Shown piece after piece: positions 16,010-24,616 of a DNA stretch of 64,000 nucleotides (its first letter is position 1; each line of letters starts with the position of its first letter). Position numbers and translations under genes: made by a program. The stretch is from CATQHP01 sp965205595. Its GTDB lineage: Bacteria > Acidobacteriota > Terriglobia > Bryobacterales > UBA6623. The stretch spans positions 109,314 to 173,313 of the forward strand of contig CBDBHI010000006.1 in the NCBI GenBank assembly GCA_965205595.1, written 5' to 3'. Below the pieces are notes generated by a model. The model had not been told where the DNA came from. It made no database searches and saw only the letters and a list, made by a program, of their open reading frames with translations.

Positions 16010-18130
16010 TTGGCCAAGAAACCCATCTTTGTAGCGTTGGTGGCGCTACTTTTGTACACCGTCTCGGCAGCGGCCCAGCCGATGGCCTTTATCGAGAAAG
16101 ACGGAGTCCTTTCCATCGAGGCCGAGCACTTTTCGGACGTTGCCACATCGACGTACGTGAACTACACCCAGGTTCACTTTTGGTCGCTAGAACCTCGCAG
16201 CGAGGCCAGTGGTCTGCAGGCCATGCGCTCGCTACCCGACGAACGCGGCGAAGATGGCGAGGGGCCGGTGGCGCCCCCAGGAAAAGAGGGTGCCAGGCTC
16301 GACTATCAAATCCTGATCGAAACTGCGGGAACCTACTTCGTCTGGGTGCGCGGCAGAGCGATGGGCGGCGAATCGAACGGCGTTCACCTCGGAATCGACA
16401 ACGTGCTCTCAGGGGGCCGCTCGATATCAGGCTTCAGACCCCATCCCGCCTGGAATTGGGAAAACGAGAGAAAAGACGGTGGCGAAGCCAAGATCGAAAT
16501 CGCCGCCGGACCCCACCTTCTAAGCGTCTGGAATCGCGATGACGGATTTCAAATCGACAAATTCGTTTTGTCGCTGTCGAGCACCAAACCGACGAACTTC
16601 GGGCCGCCGGAAAGCGATCGCGGACAACAGCAAACGCTCGAAGTCACGCCGATGAACATCAGCAACGGCCAAGTGGGGTCCGACTACAGCGCACAGTTCC
16701 GGACCACCAACGGCAAAGCGCCGCTGCGCTGGCGAATTGAGGGGGAAATTCCGCCGGGACTGAGCCTAAACCAAGATACCGGGCGGCTCACCGGAACGCC
16801 GAGCGTCCCCGGCAGCTACCCAATTCAGGCCTTCGTCGAAGACGGCGATGGCGAAATAGGCGCCCGCCGCTACACGATCCTAATCGGGGATCCGTTACGG
16901 ATTCTGTCCGGGACCGAACTTCCGCCGGCAAGGCTTGGCGAACTCTACGTCTCGCTGCTCTCTGCCTCCGGAGGAACGCCCCCCTACAACTGGTTTGCGG
17001 CGACCAAGATGCCGCCCGGCCTCAGCGTTGACGGTGGCAACGGCTTGGTCACCGGTACTCCGACCGAAGCGGGCGAATTCTCATTCGGAGTACGCATCAA
17101 CGACGCCGGGGGCGAATCCGTTCGCCGCGATTTCGAACTCGAAGTGCAGGGCGCAATTCTGCAAATCAACAGCCCAACAGCGCTGCCCGATGCCGCTGTC
17201 GGCCGAATGTACTCCCACACATTCACAGCGGAGGGCGGTGAAGCGCCCTATGGCTGGAGCACTCCCCTCGCGCCTTCGGGGCTTTCTCTTTCCGCCAACG
17301 GCGTGCTGAGCGGTACCCCAAACGTCGACGGAGACTTTGTGCTGACGGTCGCCGCGCTCGATACGGCTGGCAATCGGTCCGAGCGAAACTTCACAATACA
17401 TATCGAGTTTGTTAGTTTTGTGAGCGTTTCAGCCGCCAGCTTTGAAGGCCCGGCCCTGGCGCCGGAATCAATCGCAACGGGATTTGGAGTGAACTTGGCG
17501 GCCGCAAATATCGCGGCAACTGAGCTGCCGCTGCCAGAGACCCTGCAAGGACGTCGCCTCGAGATCGAAGATAGCGAGGGAACTCGATTCCGCGCGCAGC
17601 TCTTCTTCGTCGGAACCGGCCAGATCAACTTTCTCGTTCCCGCCGGCGTTGCGGTTGGCACAGCCACAGTCGAGGTGAAGAATCTAATCGACCAAGTCCT
17701 GACATTCGGCGAAGTCGACATTCAGCCGGTCGCCCCGGCTCTATTTATGGTCGCGCCCGACCGTCTTGTTGCCGGCTCGGCTTTACGTGTCAAGCCTGAC
17801 GACTCCCGCATCGAAGAACCCCTCAGCATTCCCCAAGGCGCCGCTGTCATTGGCCGTCAACTTGATCTCACGGTAGCCGGCGATCAACTGTTCCTGATCG
17901 TATTCGGCAGCGGCATACGCGGCTCCACCGGCTCAGTCACAGCGACGCTCAACGGGTTGCCCCTACCCGTTCTAGCCGCCCAAGCGCAGGGCCAATTCGA
18001 CGGCCTCGATCAGGTGAACCTCGGCCCCATCCCCCCGATCCCACCGGGAGTGACCATCGCAACCCTGATAGTGACCGTCGACGGAGTAGCCGCGCCACCC
18101 GTCATAGTCCACGTCAACAGCGGGCTATAG
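16010..18130 (+). CDS. Secreted Ig-like protein with Solibacter C-terminal domain
   Basis: 706 aa. Signal peptide (LFVALVALLLYTVSAAAQ-like, TTG start at 16010), a carbohydrate-binding-type beta-sandwich (about 25-185; GTYFVWVRGRAMGG, HPAWNWEN), then three tandem putative-Ig repeats (about 215-465). Each repeat carries PPGLS- and GTPT/GTPS-type motifs. The last ~230 residues match the C-terminal domain common in Solibacter proteins (VSAASFEGPALAPESIATGFG, QINFLVPAGVAVG, IVFGSGIRG). Likely exported and surface-linked; ligand unknown. Stands alone. Confidence 0.85.
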   Translation: MAKKPIFVALVALLLYTVSAAAQPMAFIEKDGVLSIEAEHFSDVATSTYVNYTQVHFWSLEPRSEASGLQAMRSLPDERGEDGEGPVAPPGKEGARLDYQILIETAGTYFVWVRGRAMGGESNGVHLGIDNVLSGGRSISGFRPHPAWNWENERKDGGEAKIEIAAGPHLLSVWNRDDGFQIDKFVLSLSSTKPTNFGPPESDRGQQQTLEVTPMNISNGQVGSDYSAQFRTTNGKAPLRWRIEGEIPPGLSLNQDTGRLTGTPSVPGSYPIQAFVEDGDGEIGARRYTILIGDPLRILSGTELPPARLGELYVSLLSASGGTPPYNWFAATKMPPGLSVDGGNGLVTGTPTEAGEFSFGVRINDAGGESVRRDFELEVQGAILQINSPTALPDAAVGRMYSHTFTAEGGEAPYGWSTPLAPSGLSLSANGVLSGTPNVDGDFVLTVAALDTAGNRSERNFTIHIEFVSFVSVSAASFEGPALAPESIATGFGVNLAAANIAATELPLPETLQGRRLEIEDSEGTRFRAQLFFVGTGQINFLVPAGVAVGTATVEVKNLIDQVLTFGEVDIQPVAPALFMVAPDRLVAGSALRVKPDDSRIEEPLSIPQGAAVIGRQLDLTVAGDQLFLIVFGSGIRGSTGSVTATLNGLPLPVLAAQAQGQFDGLDQVNLGPIPPIPPGVTIATLIVTVDGVAAPPVIVHVNSGL

Positions 18131-18295
18131 CGCGTTTCAGTGGCGCGGGCGTGCCACGGTCGTAGCCCGCTACTAGGACTCTACGCCCCGCTGAATCCCC
18201 TCCCAAATGTAAATCTGTTGCAGAAGGGACGTACACAGCTCGTCTTTTCAACTCCGTTCAAACTTGACCGCTCGCAAGACTCTTCGCTACGATGA

Positions 18296-18328
18296 ACCCC
18301 TACATGCAATTCAGTTGCATGTAGGGGT
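18296..18328. promoter_or_regulatory. 14-bp-arm palindrome upstream of the porin operon
   Basis: ACCCCTACATGCAA, a five-base spacer, then its exact complement, 68 bp before the porin ATG. The core ATGCAA-n5-TTGCAT has the shape of operators of the Fur/metal-regulator type, but no T-tract follows, so it is less likely to be a terminator. Assignment as an operator is inference; the symmetry is directly visible. The remaining 265 bp between 18130 and 18396 hold no gene. Confidence 0.6.
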
Positions 18329-18395
18329 AAGGCTAAGTGGCTGTCAGGCCGATTAGTTAGGCAATTAGGCCAGTGAAAGACAAGGAGTTGCATCT

Positions 18396-20420
18396 ATGGG
18401 CAAACACTCATTGATTCTGGCGGCGCTCTTCGCCGTAGTCTCGTTCCAGCCGGCTGCGGTTTTCGGCGCCCAATTAGCCGGCATGGTCGTCGGGCCCAAC
18501 GCAGAACCTGCATCCGGGACGCTGGTCCAGATGATCGGCGCCGATGGACGCATCCTCGACGAGTTTCGCTCCGACGAGAACGGCCGGTTCAAGGTCGAAG
18601 CGCCCAGCGACGGTGGCTGGCTGCAGGCCCGCACTGCTCAGCGTGTCTCGGCCCCGATCGAAGTCGCGGGCACCGATACGAGCGTTACGCTTCGGCTCGC
18701 AGGCGGTCTACCCTCAACTCAATTCGACACCGCTCGGCAAATCGCCTCGCTCCAAGATCGACTGCTGGCAATTCAGCAAGAACTAGCACAGATGATCGCG
18801 AGCAACTCCGTTACCGTCCCCGTCTCGACCGCCGCCACACCACCGACACAACAAAGCGACTCGCTATACCCCTATCCGACAAGCCAAGCAACATCGCAAT
18901 CGGCACAGGGCCGGCCGGTCAGCAACCCGCAGTCGTCGGGCACGCCGTCGTTGCCGGGCCGATCGTTTGGCGACAAGGGGCTAAACCAAGGCTTAGCCGC
19001 CGGCGCCCCCGGAAGACGCTACGGGCGAGCGATCTATTCCGATTTCCTTCGCATCGGTGGCTACGGGTCGTTCCGCTACGAGAACAACAACATCGGCCTC
19101 GGGCCTCAAGTCGGCGATTTACCTCGACTAAAGCGCGGACACGACGCGTTCGACTTCCGCCGATTCGTTTTCACGATGGACTCCGCTCCCCATAAGCGGC
19201 TTCGTTTCTACAGCGAGATTGAATTCGAGCGTCTCAATGAAATCGAGATCGAGCGCGCGTCCATCCCTGAAAACCGGGGACGCGCGACGCGAAACCGCCG
19301 AGGCGTGCGCTTCATCAACGAAGTCGAGGGCCAGAGCGGCGGAGAGATCGCCGTCGAGCAGGCCTGGATGCAGTACAACTTTACCGACAACATTGGGGCA
19401 CGCATCGGCGTGATCCTGCCCCCTGTCGGCCGCTACAACATCCTTCACGACGACGACTATTGGGACATTGCTCGCCGGCCACTCTCGGTTACCGGCGGGC
19501 CCGTAACCCCCGCCAAAACCGCCTGGCGCGAGCTGGGTGCGGGACTCGTATTCAGCCAGCCCCTAGGCAAGGGCTACCTCGACGGCCAATTCTACTTTGT
19601 GAATGGCGCGCAACTCGACTTCGCTCTAGAAACGGTAGTGTCTCTGCGCGAGGGGCGCAACTTGGTCGAGGTCGAGCCCGAAGTATCGTTCAGTTCCGGG
19701 GCCTTCGACGGAAGCCAGCAAGCCGACGCCGTGACCTGGCGCTTGGCCGCCAGTCCGCGCATCGGCCACGAAATCGGCGTCTCGGGCTACCACGGGCGTT
19801 ATACGCCGGACTATCTCAGGGAGCAGGCCTGGGTGAATACCCTGGCGCTCGACGGCAAGACAACACTAGGCCGCTTTGAGGTCGAAGGAGAATTCATTCG
19901 CACCAAGTTCAACCGAAGTGAACAAGTGCTGGCAGACTTCGCGCTCCAGATGGTCGACTCCGCGGCCGCCACTTCGAGCGCCGAGACCTCGACAGTCGAA
20001 ACTGAAATCGAAGCCGGCTTCAAGGGTCCATTTACCAGCGCCCGCCGGGGATTCTGGGTCGATTTCAAATATCGCTTAGCGCCGGAGTGGCTCCGCAACA
20101 GTTCGCTTGGTCGCGATTTCGAAGATCCCCAGTTGATTCCTGTGTTCCGCTGGGAGCGCATCTGGTTCGACGATTTTGTCAAAGGCTTCGACTTTTCAGC
20201 AGGCAAGGTCGATGCAATCGATCGCGAGAACGTCGCCCAAGAGCGCTTCACCGTCGGTCTCGCATATCGGCCAATTCCCTCCGTCGTTCTGACAGGCGCG
20301 TGGGAGCGCAACCTTCGCCTCTCCGGCACTCAACTGCTCTTTCCAACTCGCCCAGGTACCGACCCCTTGACGGACAAGTCGTACGACGGCCTGATCCTCG
20401 GCGTAGCGTTCGGATTTTAG
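18396..20420 (+). CDS. OprP-like outer-membrane porin with regulatory-like N-domain
   Basis: 674 aa. Signal peptide (to about residue 24), a carboxypeptidase-regulatory-like beta domain (25-105; LVQMIGADGRILDEFRSDENGRF), a short coiled coil (QIASLQDRLLAIQQELAQ), a Ser/Thr/Pro-rich linker, and a phosphate-selective-porin type beta-barrel from about 200 to the terminal Phe. The barrel region includes FRRFVFTMDSAPHKRLRFYSEIEFE. Good ribosome site AAGGAG before ATG. First gene of the flavin operon: FMN-binding protein, ApbE and PepSY protein follow on the same strand. Substrate is unknown; a metal complex is a guess from the neighbours. Confidence 0.82.
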   Translation: MGKHSLILAALFAVVSFQPAAVFGAQLAGMVVGPNAEPASGTLVQMIGADGRILDEFRSDENGRFKVEAPSDGGWLQARTAQRVSAPIEVAGTDTSVTLRLAGGLPSTQFDTARQIASLQDRLLAIQQELAQMIASNSVTVPVSTAATPPTQQSDSLYPYPTSQATSQSAQGRPVSNPQSSGTPSLPGRSFGDKGLNQGLAAGAPGRRYGRAIYSDFLRIGGYGSFRYENNNIGLGPQVGDLPRLKRGHDAFDFRRFVFTMDSAPHKRLRFYSEIEFERLNEIEIERASIPENRGRATRNRRGVRFINEVEGQSGGEIAVEQAWMQYNFTDNIGARIGVILPPVGRYNILHDDDYWDIARRPLSVTGGPVTPAKTAWRELGAGLVFSQPLGKGYLDGQFYFVNGAQLDFALETVVSLREGRNLVEVEPEVSFSSGAFDGSQQADAVTWRLAASPRIGHEIGVSGYHGRYTPDYLREQAWVNTLALDGKTTLGRFEVEGEFIRTKFNRSEQVLADFALQMVDSAAATSSAETSTVETEIEAGFKGPFTSARRGFWVDFKYRLAPEWLRNSSLGRDFEDPQLIPVFRWERIWFDDFVKGFDFSAGKVDAIDRENVAQERFTVGLAYRPIPSVVLTGAWERNLRLSGTQLLFPTRPGTDPLTDKSYDGLILGVAFGF

Positions 20421-20508
20421 TGACATGCGGCGTTCTCTAGTTGTCATACTGTTGCAAGTAGCCGCGGACGCGAAAGTTCATTTCGCACGTTCCCCCCTTC
20501 CCTCTCTA

Positions 20509-21108
20509 ATGCAGATGCGAATTCGACGACGAGTTCTGTTGGCGGCTATATGCTGCCTACCGCTCTACGCGGCGAGCAGCGAACAAGCAGACGTTTATCT
20601 CAGCCTCGCTGAGGCACCGAAGACAGTGCTCCCCGATGCGGATGAGATTTTACGGCGCGATGTGACTTCCGACGAAAAAATCCGTGAGCGCATGAAGCCG
20701 CTCATCGGGCGGCTTCAACCAAGTATTTGGGAGCCCTACTACATCACCTTCGAGGGCCGCCGCGACGGTGAAACCATCGGCTACGCCGTCATCTGTGAAG
20801 AGATCGGCAAGCATCGGCCCATGACGTTCATCGTAGCCACCGACACGGCCGGACAAGTACGTGACGTGGCGCTCATGATGTACCGCGAACCCGTCGGCGC
20901 CGAAGTCCGCTATAAGGGATTCGTCAGCCAGTTCGACGGCAAAGATTTGCAAGATCCAATCTACCCGCGCCGCGACGTGAAAAACGTCAGCGGTGCCACC
21001 CTGTCGGTCAGGGCCATGAGCCGAGGAGTGCGCAAGGCGCTCGCCCTGCTCCAGATTGCATACATCGATCCCGCCCGTGCCGTCAGCGAGTCAAGGAATT
21101 TAGATTGA
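20509..21108 (+). CDS. FMN-binding domain protein, exported
   Basis: 199 aa with an N-terminal leader (RIRRRVLLAAICCLPLYAAS) and an FMN-binding domain of the NqrC/RnfG type. The covalent flavinylation motif is intact: NVSGATLS with the acceptor Thr at about residue 164. The next gene encodes ApbE, the enzyme that attaches FMN to this kind of motif, so the pair is self-consistent. ATG 20509 and ATG 20515 are both possible; the open frame from 20425 lacks a leader at its start. The stop overlaps the ApbE TTG start. Confidence 0.87.
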   Translation: MQMRIRRRVLLAAICCLPLYAASSEQADVYLSLAEAPKTVLPDADEILRRDVTSDEKIRERMKPLIGRLQPSIWEPYYITFEGRRDGETIGYAVICEEIGKHRPMTFIVATDTAGQVRDVALMMYREPVGAEVRYKGFVSQFDGKDLQDPIYPRRDVKNVSGATLSVRAMSRGVRKALALLQIAYIDPARAVSESRNLD

Positions 21109-22184
21109 GCGCGCGCTACATCGCGGCCGCCGTCCTCGTCGCAACCGTCACCCACGGAGCCCTAGCCCAAGGCGCGGCATCAGGCGAATCCAAAATTTCC
21201 GACGCCAACGGTATTGCCAAAAACATTACGGTGCAACGCGTGCGATACGTCATGGGCACGCTGTTCGAAATCCGCGTCCGCTCCCACGACGAGCCAACCG
21301 CTGTCGCCGCCGTAGAAGCGGCGTTTGCCGCGATCCGCGAAGCCGACCGGCTACTCAGCGACTATCGCGAAGATTCCGAAACCTCGCGGCTAAACCGGGC
21401 GCCCGCGTTTAAGCCCGTCCATCTCTCGTCCGCGATGCGCAAGACGCTATCTTTCTGCGAAGAAATGGTTCGGGCCTCCGGCGGAGCATTCGACCCCACA
21501 GTCGGGCCACTGGTGCGCTTGTGGCGGCAAGCTGCCGACTCGGGAACAATGCCTTCCGATGCCGAGTATCAGCGGGCGAAAAGCGCCGTCGGTTGGAGCA
21601 AGCTCGGCTTCTCGGGCGGCCAGATCAAAAAAACGGTTGACGGAGTCGAGCTTGATTTCGGCGCATACGGAAAAGGCGAGGCCCTTGACCAAGCCGCAAT
21701 CGAGCTGCGTAAGTTTGGAATCGAAGACGCCTACCTGTCGGCGGGCGAAAGCGTAATTCTAGCGCTAGGAAACGAGGCTGACGGCGCAAACGGCTGGACC
21801 GTATCGCTACGCGATCCCCTCAGCCCCGACGGTCCATCGGCCGCAATCGTTCGTCTAAGCGGCCAGGCTCTCTCGACTTCCGCCGGCTACGAGCGGGACA
21901 TCATTGTCGCCGGTAAGCACTACTCACATATCGTCGATCCGCGCAACGGCCTGCCGGTCGAGGGCTTGGCGGCCGCGAGCGTAGTCGCTCCAAGCGCGGC
22001 CAAAGCGGATGCCCTCTCCACCGCCGTCTTTGTCAGCGGCCACGAGCCGGCAGCAAAATTGCTAACCGAGTTTCATGCCGCGGCGTTGTTGACGATGACC
22101 AACGGCAAACAGCTACCCGTGGGACCGGCGCCCGGCTCGGCGGAAGTATTCGAGTTGCGATCTGCCCCGGCTGGCGCAAGATGA
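21105..22184 (+). CDS. apbE: FAD:protein FMN transferase
   Basis: 359 aa, exported (leader SARYIAAAVLVATVTHGALAQ). ApbE transfers FMN from FAD to threonine of target proteins outside the cytoplasm. Motifs present: GTLFEIRV, FDPTVGPLVRLWR, DFGAYGKGEALDQAA and the Mg-site region TSAGYER ... HIVDPRNGLPV. The usual NLGG loop reads LSAGES, a small departure. Start is TTG overlapping the previous TGA; its end overlaps the PepSY gene by 4 bp. The tight overlaps argue for one transcript and a common task. Confidence 0.92.
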   Translation: MSARYIAAAVLVATVTHGALAQGAASGESKISDANGIAKNITVQRVRYVMGTLFEIRVRSHDEPTAVAAVEAAFAAIREADRLLSDYREDSETSRLNRAPAFKPVHLSSAMRKTLSFCEEMVRASGGAFDPTVGPLVRLWRQAADSGTMPSDAEYQRAKSAVGWSKLGFSGGQIKKTVDGVELDFGAYGKGEALDQAAIELRKFGIEDAYLSAGESVILALGNEADGANGWTVSLRDPLSPDGPSAAIVRLSGQALSTSAGYERDIIVAGKHYSHIVDPRNGLPVEGLAAASVVAPSAAKADALSTAVFVSGHEPAAKLLTEFHAAALLTMTNGKQLPVGPAPGSAEVFELRSAPAGAR

Positions 22185-22555
22185 GCGGCCACGACGCGAC
22201 CCGCCGAAAGGCCGTCCAGATTCGCCGCTGGCGCCGCGTTCACGAGTGGACCGGCCTAATTGCGGCAATCTGGCTAGCACTAACGGCTCTAAGCGGCATA
22301 GCCTTAAACCACGCCGAGACCTGGGGCCTGCTCGACACCCATCTTCCCAATCGATGGCTACCATCGAGCTACACGGATGAGTTCCACCCAGACACGACGA
22401 TGTTAAACACAGTGATGACAGACATCCACTCCGGACGAATCTTCGGAGCCGCCGGACCATGGCTAGCGGACATAGGCGGCGCGGCCCTACTAGTCTCAAT
22501 AATTTCCGGCTGCTACACCTATCTACAAGCCCGAAAATCCAACCCTGCCCGTTGA
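22181..22555 (+). CDS. PepSY-type transmembrane protein
   Basis: 124 aa with two membrane helices (about 24-45 and 94-115). Short PepSY-TM family pattern: RRVHEWTGLIAAIWLALTAL, GIALNH, then MTDIHSGRIFG and a second helix. The histidines in HEWTG, LNH and DIHSG are typical and could ligate heme or metal. Such proteins occur with ApbE, FMN-binding domains and iron-related receptors. Last gene of the porin operon; I infer it is the membrane step that passes electrons to the flavoprotein. Confidence 0.75.
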   Translation: MSGHDATRRKAVQIRRWRRVHEWTGLIAAIWLALTALSGIALNHAETWGLLDTHLPNRWLPSSYTDEFHPDTTMLNTVMTDIHSGRIFGAAGPWLADIGGAALLVSIISGCYTYLQARKSNPAR

Positions 22556-22560
22556 CCGCT

Positions 22561-22869
22561 CTAGCGGTGCAACAGGATATCGATGATCTTGGCTGGATCG
22601 CGCATCCCGTGAACAACGGCGATGATAGTCACAGGCTTGCTGTCAGGGTCGTAAACGACTAGATACTTCCAGATTGCTTGGAATCTCATTGGGCCGACAT
22701 CAAGGTCGGGCCGTATATGGCCGATAGCGGGATTGCGGCCGATCGTGGGAAATAGCTGTTCGAATTCCACGAGGGCGCGAACGGCCGCGTCGAAGTCGAC
22801 CTTTCCAATGTAGTCAATAATTTCCGCGAGATCAGATTCCGCCGATGGATGGAACTGGAACAATTCCAT
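22561..22869 (-). CDS. RelE/ParE-superfamily toxin
   Basis: 102 aa, basic, with the ParE/RelE fold signature: FHPSAESDLAEIIDYI at the start, IRPDLDVGPMRFQAIWKYLVVYD in the middle and VTIIAVVHGMRDPAKIIDILL at the end. The start codon overlaps the antitoxin stop by one base, and the gene is downstream of the antitoxin as usual in parDE. Target (gyrase or ribosome) not decidable from sequence. Confidence 0.88.
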   Translation of the reverse strand: MELFQFHPSAESDLAEIIDYIGKVDFDAAVRALVEFEQLFPTIGRNPAIGHIRPDLDVGPMRFQAIWKYLVVYDPDSKPVTIIAVVHGMRDPAKIIDILLHR

Positions 22870-23117
22870 CAGCCGCTAGCGCGATACTGCTCGATCCGCT
22901 GGCGCAGGCTCGTCATCACTTCAGTGCCTGTAACCGGTTGTACCTGCCCACTTTGAATCTCGTCTCGACGATGTCTCAGTTCGGCCTCGAGTGCATCGCG
23001 GTTGGCCTCATATAAGTCGAGAGCTTCGGCAACCAAAGCTTCCGCCGAGTCGCAGGCACCTGTGGAAAGGTGCCGCTCGATTCGCTCTTCGAGCTCCGGG
23101 GTGAATTGCAAGGCCAT
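22869..23117 (-). CDS. ParD-like antitoxin
   Basis: 82 aa. Starts MALQFTPELEERIERHLSTG, a ribbon-helix-helix-like DNA-binding N-terminus, followed by the acidic helical stretch ALVAEALDLYEANRDALEAEL that should wrap the toxin. Directly upstream of and overlapping the ParE-like gene. Expected to bind its own promoter. Confidence 0.82.
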   Translation of the reverse strand: MALQFTPELEERIERHLSTGACDSAEALVAEALDLYEANRDALEAELRHRRDEIQSGQVQPVTGTEVMTSLRQRIEQYRASG

Positions 23118-23581
23118 CGATCACACCGTATCGCGGTTTCGACGGCAGGTCAAGTTTATCAGCCGGGAGATCCGGGGAGATCCGGGACGGAGTGGAGTGC
23201 GCGCAGTCGGTGAGACCAGGAAATAAGGGACGGGTTGCCTTTTCCGCGAGTAGGGTGGTGAGGCGTCAATGCGGCTGCGGTATTCGATTCGTGCTCTTGA
23301 TCTATGAACATTGAGATCGCTGGAAGTAGTTGATTACATAAAGGATTCGTTGATTCCGTGCGTGTCCCCGAACTCCCCAATATCAATTGAAATTCACGTA
23401 GTGTTTCCATGTAAACGCAAACAACCGATGCAGGACCTGTTGGAGCTTCGCCGACAGGGAGATCCGTGCCTGTCCCTGAACTCCCTTTCCCTGAACTCCC
23501 CGGAGCATCGTTTGTGGCATCGTTTGTTCCCAACAGCTAACCGAATGCCGCGCGGCGAGGCGGTCGAGTCGCTGAGATTTG
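23118..23581. repeat. REP-like repeat patch, no gene
   Basis: 464 bp without a credible gene. It contains GGAGATCCGG in tandem (23166-23185) and two copies of TCCGTGC-x-TGTCCC-x-GAACTCCC (23356 and 23463). It also has a block of two 12-bp units CATCGTTTGTGG at 23501-23535, whose reverse complement recurs at 61766-61812 with three units and in diverged form at 63892. The mix resembles palindromic intergenic repeats spread by REP-associated transposases. Confidence 0.55.
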
Positions 23582-24610
23582 CTAAGTGCCATCGCTCAGC
23601 TCTCCGTTCAGTGATCGCAGGAAGGCAATCAAAGCGGCCTTCTCGTCTCCGGCGAGCTTCAGCAGGCGAATCTCCGGGTCGAGGTTAGGGTTCTCGCGCC
23701 CACCTTCACTGTAGAAGTCGATGACATCCTTGAGTGTGGCTAGGCTGCCGTCGTGCATGTAGGGAGCCGTCCGGGCAATTTCACGAAGGGTCGGCGTTTT
23801 GAATTTGCCACGGTCGTGCTCGTCTTTCGTGACCGCATGACGCCCGCCGTCGAGGAACATTCCATTGCGCCAGGCGACACCAGTGTTGTGGAAATCTTCG
23901 TCGGTGAGCGACGGGCCGACGTGGCAGGCGCTGCAGTTCCCTTTCCCTCGGAAGAGTGTCAGTCCTTCACGAGCACGTCGGGAAAGCGCTGTTTTCTTGC
24001 CGAACAGATAGCGGTCGTAGGAGGAGTTTCCTGACTGAATGGTGCGGACGTAAGCGGCGAGCGCCTTCGCGAGATCCTCACCGTTGACCGCCCGATCGAA
24101 GACCTTTTGGAAGTCTCGCCGATATCGACGCCTCTGTCGAAGACGCTCCACCGTTTCCTCCAGAGTCAGGTCCATTTCGAGATTGGCGAGAATCGGTTGG
24201 ATGACTTGCTCTTCCAATGCTGGGCTTCGACCGTCCCAGAAGAAGGACTCGCCCCAGGCCCGGTTGATTACGGCAGGCACGTTACGTAGACCCCTGCGCC
24301 CGTAGATGCCGATCGCTTTGACCCGTCCGTCGGTAAAGGCTCGCGCGGGTTGATGGCAATTAGCACAGGCTAGCGAGTGGTCGCGAGAAAGCAGTCGTTC
24401 GCGAAACAGTTGCCGGCCGAGCCTGACCTTGGCCGGTGTTGAGGGATTGTCAGCGGGTTCCGGTTGGTAAAGATCAAGCCCAAGCGGGCGTCCAGATTCC
24501 GCTTCCGCGCTGCGATCGGACCCCGACACGCCTATCGTCGCGCACAGACCGATTAGGATCAGCGTTTGCGCCCCGATGACCACAGCTTCGGCCAACATGC
24601 GATTCCACAT
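23582..24610 (-). CDS. Di-heme cytochrome c peroxidase (MauG/CcpA-type)
   Basis: 342 aa periplasmic enzyme that reduces hydrogen peroxide or acts as a MauG-like oxidase. Two heme-binding motifs: CANCH near residue 80 and CSACH near 230. Other landmarks are RNVPAVINRAWGESFFWDGRSPALEEQ and KTPTLREIARTAPYMHDGSLATL, the latter with the distal Met/His region. An N-terminal hydrophobic segment anchors or exports it. Six base pairs downstream of the broken propeller gene, probably once one operon. Confidence 0.9.
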   Translation of the reverse strand: MWNRMLAEAVVIGAQTLILIGLCATIGVSGSDRSAEAESGRPLGLDLYQPEPADNPSTPAKVRLGRQLFRERLLSRDHSLACANCHQPARAFTDGRVKAIGIYGRRGLRNVPAVINRAWGESFFWDGRSPALEEQVIQPILANLEMDLTLEETVERLRQRRRYRRDFQKVFDRAVNGEDLAKALAAYVRTIQSGNSSYDRYLFGKKTALSRRAREGLTLFRGKGNCSACHVGPSLTDEDFHNTGVAWRNGMFLDGGRHAVTKDEHDRGKFKTPTLREIARTAPYMHDGSLATLKDVIDFYSEGGRENPNLDPEIRLLKLAGDEKAALIAFLRSLNGELSDGT

Positions 24611-24616
24611 ACTCAG

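Noticed and set aside
18296..18328. Palindrome read as a terminator of the Ig-like gene
   Set aside because: It lies 166 bp after that gene's stop, has no T-tract, and is close to the porin start, so a regulatory site fits better.
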